Shown here: piece by piece, positions 60,614 to 64,000 of the stretch
How the letters are laid out: each line of letters starts with the position of its first letter
Numbering within the stretch: position 1 is the first letter of the stretch
Assembly: GCA_043804925.1 (NCBI GenBank)
Contig: JAZDIP010000048.1
Coordinates: forward strand, 19,686-83,685
Origin: ChocPot-Mid sp043804925
GTDB taxonomy: Bacteria > Bacteroidota > Ignavibacteria > Kapaibacteriales > UBA2268
Direction of reading: 5' to 3'
DNA: 64,000 bases
The notes under the pieces: generated by a model
Database searches by the model: none
What the model was told of the DNA's origin: nothing
What the model saw: the letters and a program-made list of their open reading frames with translations, nothing else
Translations under genes and position numbers: made by a program

Positions 60614-60789
60614 AAAGAAAAGAATTAATAAAGTTATTAACAAAGAATGGCTGTCTTTTAAAACGTGAAGGGGCAAGCCATTCATTATGGTACAATCCAG
60701 TTAATGGAATCATCGAATCTATACCTCGTCATACCGAAATTTCCGAAAATCTTGCTAAAAAAATAATCAAAAGATTAGAGATTAAATAA
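60610..60789 (+). CDS. hicA: HicA mRNA interferase toxin
   Basis: A 59-residue double-stranded-RNA-binding-like toxin. The opening MKRKELIKLLTKNGCLLKREG is followed by the catalytic histidine in ASHSLWYNP, then SIPRHTEISENLAKKIIKRL, which matches HicA along its full length. It cuts mRNA independent of translation. Its start overlaps hicB by 4 bases. Confidence 0.92.
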   Translation: MKRKELIKLLTKNGCLLKREGASHSLWYNPVNGIIESIPRHTEISENLAKKIIKRLEIK

Positions 60790-60835
60790 AATAATTAATA
60801 TGCCAAATCCATATTAAATTATTTTGGATTTATCA

Positions 60836-60855
60836 GGAAATCCGAGCCATTTTTT
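60836..60855. repeat. right direct repeat flanking hicBA
   Basis: This is the partner of the repeat at 60263-60282 (18 of 20 identical). A fragment resembling the AGCTTGTCGAAGGATG dispersed palindrome lies just beyond it, at about 60878-60918. Confidence 0.55.
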
Positions 60856-60947
60856 AAATAACAAACCAATAAACAGTCATCATGAGCTTGATGAAGATTG
60901 AATGCTCAGAATGACATTATTGAATTATTTTAACCCTACCAATAAAA

Positions 60948-61322
60948 TTATAAATCCCTTACATATTCAAGATTAAATTGTGTACCATCGTGAGCAGTCC
61001 ACAAAAGAGTAAAAGATTTTTCATCTTCAGTCCATTGTTGTTTAAAAGTCCATACTTGTTCTATTTCGTCTTTATCAATCATTGATAAGTTGATCGTTGA
61101 ATTTTCTGTGTCTACAGATTTTACTTTAACTGGAATTTCTAAATTTCCCATCTTAATCAAATTTTTATCAGATGTTAATTTGATTTCCATTAAAGTAGTT
61201 TCACTAGATATTTTCCAAACACCACTTACTTCTTCCAAAATATCTTTTTCGGATTTACTGCAACCAGTAAAAAAAAATACTGTTAATACAGTAGCTAGAA
61301 ATAAATTCAATAATAATTTCAT
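60948..61322 (-). CDS. small lipoprotein
   Basis: A 124-residue lipoprotein from MKLLLNLFLATVL, with lipobox FFTGC at about residue 21. The mature part is a short beta-rich domain, VSGVWKISSETTLMEIKLTSDKN and WTFKQQWTEDEKSFTLLW. The fold is like lipocalin-type or DUF4488-like small lipoproteins, but this is uncertain. It is the last gene of the four-gene minus-strand run that begins after RNA element copy 2. Confidence 0.7.
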   Translation of the reverse strand: MKLLLNLFLATVLTVFFFTGCSKSEKDILEEVSGVWKISSETTLMEIKLTSDKNLIKMGNLEIPVKVKSVDTENSTINLSMIDKDEIEQVWTFKQQWTEDEKSFTLLWTAHDGTQFNLEYVRDL

Positions 61323-61345
61323 TGTGTCTCCCAAAAAATTAATAA

Positions 61346-61582
61346 TTATTTTGTTAATCTATCAATAAGTCTTGATAATTGACTAATACAGTTTAATAAG
61401 ACCTTGTTTGCATCCCTGCCTTTGTCAATTTCTTCTTTAGTCCTTGCCCTTCTTTCATGTGCTTTGATTGCTTTTCCAATTGATAGAATCTGAGCTGAAA
61501 TAGATTTTGACTGCTCTGAAAAATTTAATTCCTCAAATGTTTTAGTGTAGTTCTGATGAGTTTCTTTCATTACCTTTGCCAT
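61346..61582 (-). CDS. short helical cytoplasmic protein
   Basis: A 78-residue protein, charged and helical (ELNFSEQSKSISAQILSIGKAIKAHERRARTKEEID) with a C-terminal leucine/isoleucine helix SQLSRLIDRLTK. There is no signal peptide, unlike its neighbours. I do not recognise it. It lies between two lipoprotein genes. Confidence 0.6.
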   Translation of the reverse strand: MAKVMKETHQNYTKTFEELNFSEQSKSISAQILSIGKAIKAHERRARTKEEIDKGRDANKVLLNCISQLSRLIDRLTK

Positions 61583-61615
61583 AATATTTCTCCAAATAAT
61601 AAATAAAAAAAATTA

Positions 61616-62776
61616 TTAAGTATCTTCTTCTTCTTTAGAAATTGTTAAATCTCTTACTAATTTTCCATCATTTGATTTCCATGTACCTTTACCTTCGACT
61701 GGATTTGATGCATCAAATATGATTTCGAAAGAACCGATTCTTCCCTCCCCTGTCTCAAAAAGTTTAAGAATTATTTTAGTACCATCTGAGCTCTTATTGA
61801 TTGTTCCTTCAAAGTTTGTTGGTTTATATATCTCACCTGATGGCAGAATAAGTTTATCCGAACCACTAACATTTGAGCCAACAATGGAAGAGAAACAAAT
61901 TTCAATAGTTCTTTTATTCTTAGCATAAGGACCTTGCCAACATCCTAAAAAAACGTCAAAGTCAGTAATAAATTCTTCATCATTATCCTTTTGAATTTTT
62001 TCATAATCTCTAATGAAAATAAGCTTTGAAATCCATGTCTGAGTATCATCACTTAAAAGATCTCTTTCATAGTTAATATCAATTGTATCTGTCCCAATAA
62101 ATTTAATTGCACCTAGTTTTTTTGAATAATAAGAACCCATACTGTAACCAAAAATATTTTGTTGGAATATTTTTGGATATACATCCCAGATTCCATTACC
62201 TTCATATCTTACATTCTTATAGATAATCGAATTTTCTTCCCATCCACCATCATAATTTTTCACGCAAATTCCATTTGAAATGCTATCTTTCCGTACAAAT
62301 TTAATCTTATTTTTTACCTCTCCAATACCAGACCAAATACCCTTTAAAGCAGAATCCTCTGCAGCATATCTAATCTTTTTAACAGACTCAGGTTTGATTA
62401 TTTCTTTATCAAGTGTGTCTAAAGCAAACAGAACTGTTTTCCATTCACCATCTTTAACAATTCTGTCCAGAATTTTAACAATTCCTATTTGAGAAGCAAT
62501 CAGGGCAGAGCTATCCAATTGAATAAATTTTAGCTGTTTGTTCGCAAATTCCCAATGGTTATTTGTAGCCAAAGAATCAAGACAATAGACTATCTGTTTT
62601 GCTGCAGAATCTTTATATTCCTTCTCTTCCGAAGGAACTAAAAGAAAACTTTTAATAGCGGCTTCGTAATTTTTCTTTTCCATCTCTTCAATTCCTTTTT
62701 CGTATTGTTCAGGAGACCTGGAACAGGAAAGAAGGATGGCGCATAAGCAAATAATATTAATGAATTTATTTTTCAT
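61616..62776 (-). CDS. lipoprotein of unknown function
   Basis: A 386-residue lipoprotein with lipobox ILLSC at about residue 18. The first part has a TPR-like pair of helices (YEKGIEEMEKKNYEAAIKSFLLVP), a coiled middle, and a C-terminal beta-rich part (CWQGPYAKNKRTIEICFSS, SFEIIFDASNPVEGKGTWKS) suggesting a lipocalin-like domain. It is 12 bases from the YD-repeat gene, so they are cotranscribed. The function is unknown. Confidence 0.7.
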   Translation of the reverse strand: MKNKFINIICLCAILLSCSRSPEQYEKGIEEMEKKNYEAAIKSFLLVPSEEKEYKDSAAKQIVYCLDSLATNNHWEFANKQLKFIQLDSSALIASQIGIVKILDRIVKDGEWKTVLFALDTLDKEIIKPESVKKIRYAAEDSALKGIWSGIGEVKNKIKFVRKDSISNGICVKNYDGGWEENSIIYKNVRYEGNGIWDVYPKIFQQNIFGYSMGSYYSKKLGAIKFIGTDTIDINYERDLLSDDTQTWISKLIFIRDYEKIQKDNDEEFITDFDVFLGCWQGPYAKNKRTIEICFSSIVGSNVSGSDKLILPSGEIYKPTNFEGTINKSSDGTKIILKLFETGEGRIGSFEIIFDASNPVEGKGTWKSNDGKLVRDLTISKEEEDT

Positions 62777-62788
62777 AGTTATGTCCTT

Positions 62789-63601
62789 TTATTTAGAATA
62801 TATATATTCATACTTTTTTATGGGCTCCATTAAATTATTATATTTCACCCGCTCAATCTGATTTCCATTATTATCATAATTGTAAGTTTCCTTACTATCA
62901 ACCTCTTTATTGATATTATAGTCCACCCACTCAATCAGATGACCATTATCATCATATTTGTAAGTTTCCAAAGAAAAACCTGAACCGTCTGACCAATATA
63001 TCTTCTCCTCAATCAGATTTCCCTTACCATCGTATTTGTAAGAATACTTATTAGGAATTGAGCTGCCTGTTTTATACTGCAATTGCTCAATTTCATTTCC
63101 ATTATTATCGTATTTGTAAGTATACTTATATGTAACTGCACCGTCTGCATTATAGCTAAAGCGTGCAATCGTTTTACCTTTATCATCATTTTTGTAAGTT
63201 TCCTTCTCATAAATCTTACCGTCTGATTTGTAGGTTACCCACTCAATCATATTTCTCTTTTCGTCGTATTTAAAAACATCCTTACTATCAACTGAACCGT
63301 ATGATGTATATAAAACGCTCTCAATCAAATTTCCCTTATCATCGTATTTGATAATTCTCTTACTATCAACCGAGCCGTCTGATGTGTACGATATCTTCTC
63401 AATCCGTTCCCCAAAATTATTGTAATTGTATGTGCTGTCTTTAGCTTTAGATTCAACATCTACCTCTCCAAAACTATAATCATAAGTAAAGACAGTGCAT
63501 TTCTTGTAGCCTCCTTTTACATTTCCTAAGCTGCCGAGATTATGAGTCCCTAGAAGAATGCTAAAAATAAAAACTACTAAAAACACTGATAACTTTTTCA
63601 T
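62789..63601 (-). CDS. secreted YD-like repeat protein
   Basis: About 270 residues from MKKLSVFLVVFIFSILLGTHN (a signal peptide preceded by GGAG). Residues about 60-265 contain nine or more units of about 22-24 residues of the form YKYDDKGNLIEWVTYKSDG, a simplified RHS/YD repeat. A related pattern is in the T9SS protein at 24163, but this one lacks the sorting domain. It is the first gene after RNA element copy 2 (about 25 bases beyond its terminator). Confidence 0.75.
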   Translation of the reverse strand: MKKLSVFLVVFIFSILLGTHNLGSLGNVKGGYKKCTVFTYDYSFGEVDVESKAKDSTYNYNNFGERIEKISYTSDGSVDSKRIIKYDDKGNLIESVLYTSYGSVDSKDVFKYDEKRNMIEWVTYKSDGKIYEKETYKNDDKGKTIARFSYNADGAVTYKYTYKYDNNGNEIEQLQYKTGSSIPNKYSYKYDGKGNLIEEKIYWSDGSGFSLETYKYDDNGHLIEWVDYNINKEVDSKETYNYDNNGNQIERVKYNNLMEPIKKYEYIYSK

Positions 63602-63623
63602 ATCAATCTCCAAAATTTATAAA

Positions 63624-63657
63624 TTAAAAAAGGGCATTTTCACATTTAATGCCCTTT
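63624..63657 (-). terminator. intrinsic terminator of RNA element copy 2
   Basis: On the minus strand AAGGGCATT pairs with AATGCCCTT around a 10-base loop, and a T run follows. It differs slightly in the loop from copy 1 (1016-1047) but keeps the same stem. Confidence 0.85.
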
Positions 63658-63804
63658 TTTGAGGTAACGACTAAGAAACCCGAATTGAGAAGTATAAAGG
63701 AAAACGCCCCGATTCCTCGGAGCATGCCTTTACTGCTATTCTCAATTCTCAATTTAGTCGTTTTTCAAACAAGAACGCAAGTAAGACCACGCTTACAAAT
63801 ATTT
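63658..63804 (-). ncRNA. structured RNA element, copy 2
   Basis: This is the inverted counterpart of 869-1015. In minus-strand reading the outer helix is TTTGA with TCAAA, the second AACGACTAA with TTAGTCGTT, and the third GAATTGAGAA with TTCTCAATTC. The fourth helix TAAAGG/CCTTTA and the apical TGCTCCGA/TCGGGGCG helix with its GGAA tetraloop are conserved, with one C-to-T change that turns a C-G pair into U-G. Loops AA/ACC, GGGTTTC and CA/TTTT are identical to copy 1. It lies directly upstream of the YD-repeat gene operon. Confidence 0.75.
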
Positions 63805-63807
63805 AAC

Positions 63808-63905
63808 TGTCTGAATCACAGATTTTTGAAGATTTTTAGATTTCACAAAAGTAAAATACATTTTTTCTGTGTAATCTGATTAATCCGTGCAAATCAGCGA
63901 TTCTG
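63808..63905. repeat. dispersed 'CTGAATCACAGATT' repeat
   Basis: The stretch carries CTGTCTGAATCACAGATT and the related TGTGTAATCTGATTAATCCGTGCAAATCAG/GATTCTGACA, an imperfect palindromic repeat of a type common in Bacteroidota and other genomes. No gene is supported here. Confidence 0.6.
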
Positions 63906-63910
63906 ACAAT

Positions 63911-63941
63911 GAACGCAAGAAAGACTAAGTTTACAAATATT
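63911..63941 (-). repeat. second solo copy of the RNA-element 5' motif
   Basis: On the minus strand the stretch reads AATATTTGTAA, a variable block, GTC, then CTTGCGTTC, like the first 32 bases of both RNA elements. It lies about 105 bases before copy 2 and is not followed by the helices. Confidence 0.5.
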
Positions 63942-64000
63942 TTAAAAATTATATTCCTACTATTTGTTCCTTTCTTGTATTAAAAAAATTAATTGGTAAA

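Noticed and set aside
60948..63601. Four-gene lipoprotein/YD operon as a contact-dependent toxin system
   Set aside because: YD-like repeats are short, there is no toxin tip or immunity gene, and the downstream genes look like ordinary lipoproteins.
869..63804. The two inverted RNA copies as ends of a giant transposon
   Set aside because: They are 62 kb apart, each has its own terminator, and core genes such as recN, mutS2 and rsmB lie between them. Nothing else supports a mobile unit.

Overview
The window looks like a chromosome segment of an AT-rich, non-phototrophic member of the Bacteroidota/Chlorobi lineage. Supporting signs are at least five secreted proteins with Por-type (T9SS) C-terminal sorting domains, two promoters that fit the Bacteroidota TTTG-N19/20-TAnnTTTG pattern, a recN/mutS2/menG/rsmB housekeeping set, and a VTC/DUF4956/DUF2490 trio. 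The dissimilatory sulfate reduction genes make a Kapabacteria-like (OPB56) or related deep Chlorobi lineage plausible. That placement is recalled and inferred, not computed.

Layout. 0-1.6 kb: small toxin-antitoxin-like genes, a structured RNA element with its own terminator, and a zinc-ribbon membrane protein. 2-10.6 kb: recN, a YfhO-family membrane protein, a MazF module, gatB/yqeY and mutS2. 11-23 kb: the VTC trio, a HigBA module whose toxin gene carries a nonsense codon, an EamA transporter, NlpC/P60 lipoprotein, FAD reductase, isochorismatase, menG/ubiE, HAD hydrolase and rsmB. 22.7-31.6 kb: a subtilase lipoprotein and three tandem secreted proteins that share near-identical ends but have unrelated middles. 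31.6-36.1 kb: two TA modules, rsgA, a TlpA-like lipoprotein and a methyltransferase. 36.6-58.3 kb: the respiratory sulfur region. 58.9-64 kb: a transposase-like gene, hicBA, a lipoprotein operon, and a second inverted copy of the RNA element.

The sulfur region is two converging gene sets. On the minus strand lie sat-aprB-aprA, a zinc-ribbon gene, a YkgJ-like gene, qmoC, dsrA-dsrB-dsrD, dsrN, a ferritin-like gene, dsrL, dsrC, dsrM-dsrK and a lone response regulator. Together they cover sulfate activation (Sat), APS reduction (AprBA), sulfite reduction (DsrAB with DsrC, siroheme amidation by DsrN) and electron supply (QmoC, DsrMK, DsrL). qmoA, qmoB and dsrJOP are not in the window. On the plus strand a second operon encodes a degenerate macro-domain protein, a DsrM/TmcC-like membrane subunit, a DsrK/HdrD-like iron-sulfur protein fused to a response-regulator receiver, a histidine kinase with two cysteine-containing PAS domains, and another receiver. 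All three receivers are of one subtype, and two of them are attached or adjacent to a DsrK-type subunit. I consider this phospho-signalling wired to a DsrMK-type complex the best candidate for an undescribed system.

The second notable object is the RNA element at 869-1015 (+) and 63658-63804 (-). Its two copies keep the loops and the apical hairpin nearly invariant, while the outer helices differ in sequence and keep pairing. Both end in an intrinsic terminator just upstream of unrelated genes. Across the window many intergenic spacers hold degenerate 7-bp tandem repeats of different sequence, and some of these, or other dispersed palindromes, sit inside coding sequences (dsrN, yfhO and a T9SS gene). 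I saw no tRNA, rRNA or CRISPR array.
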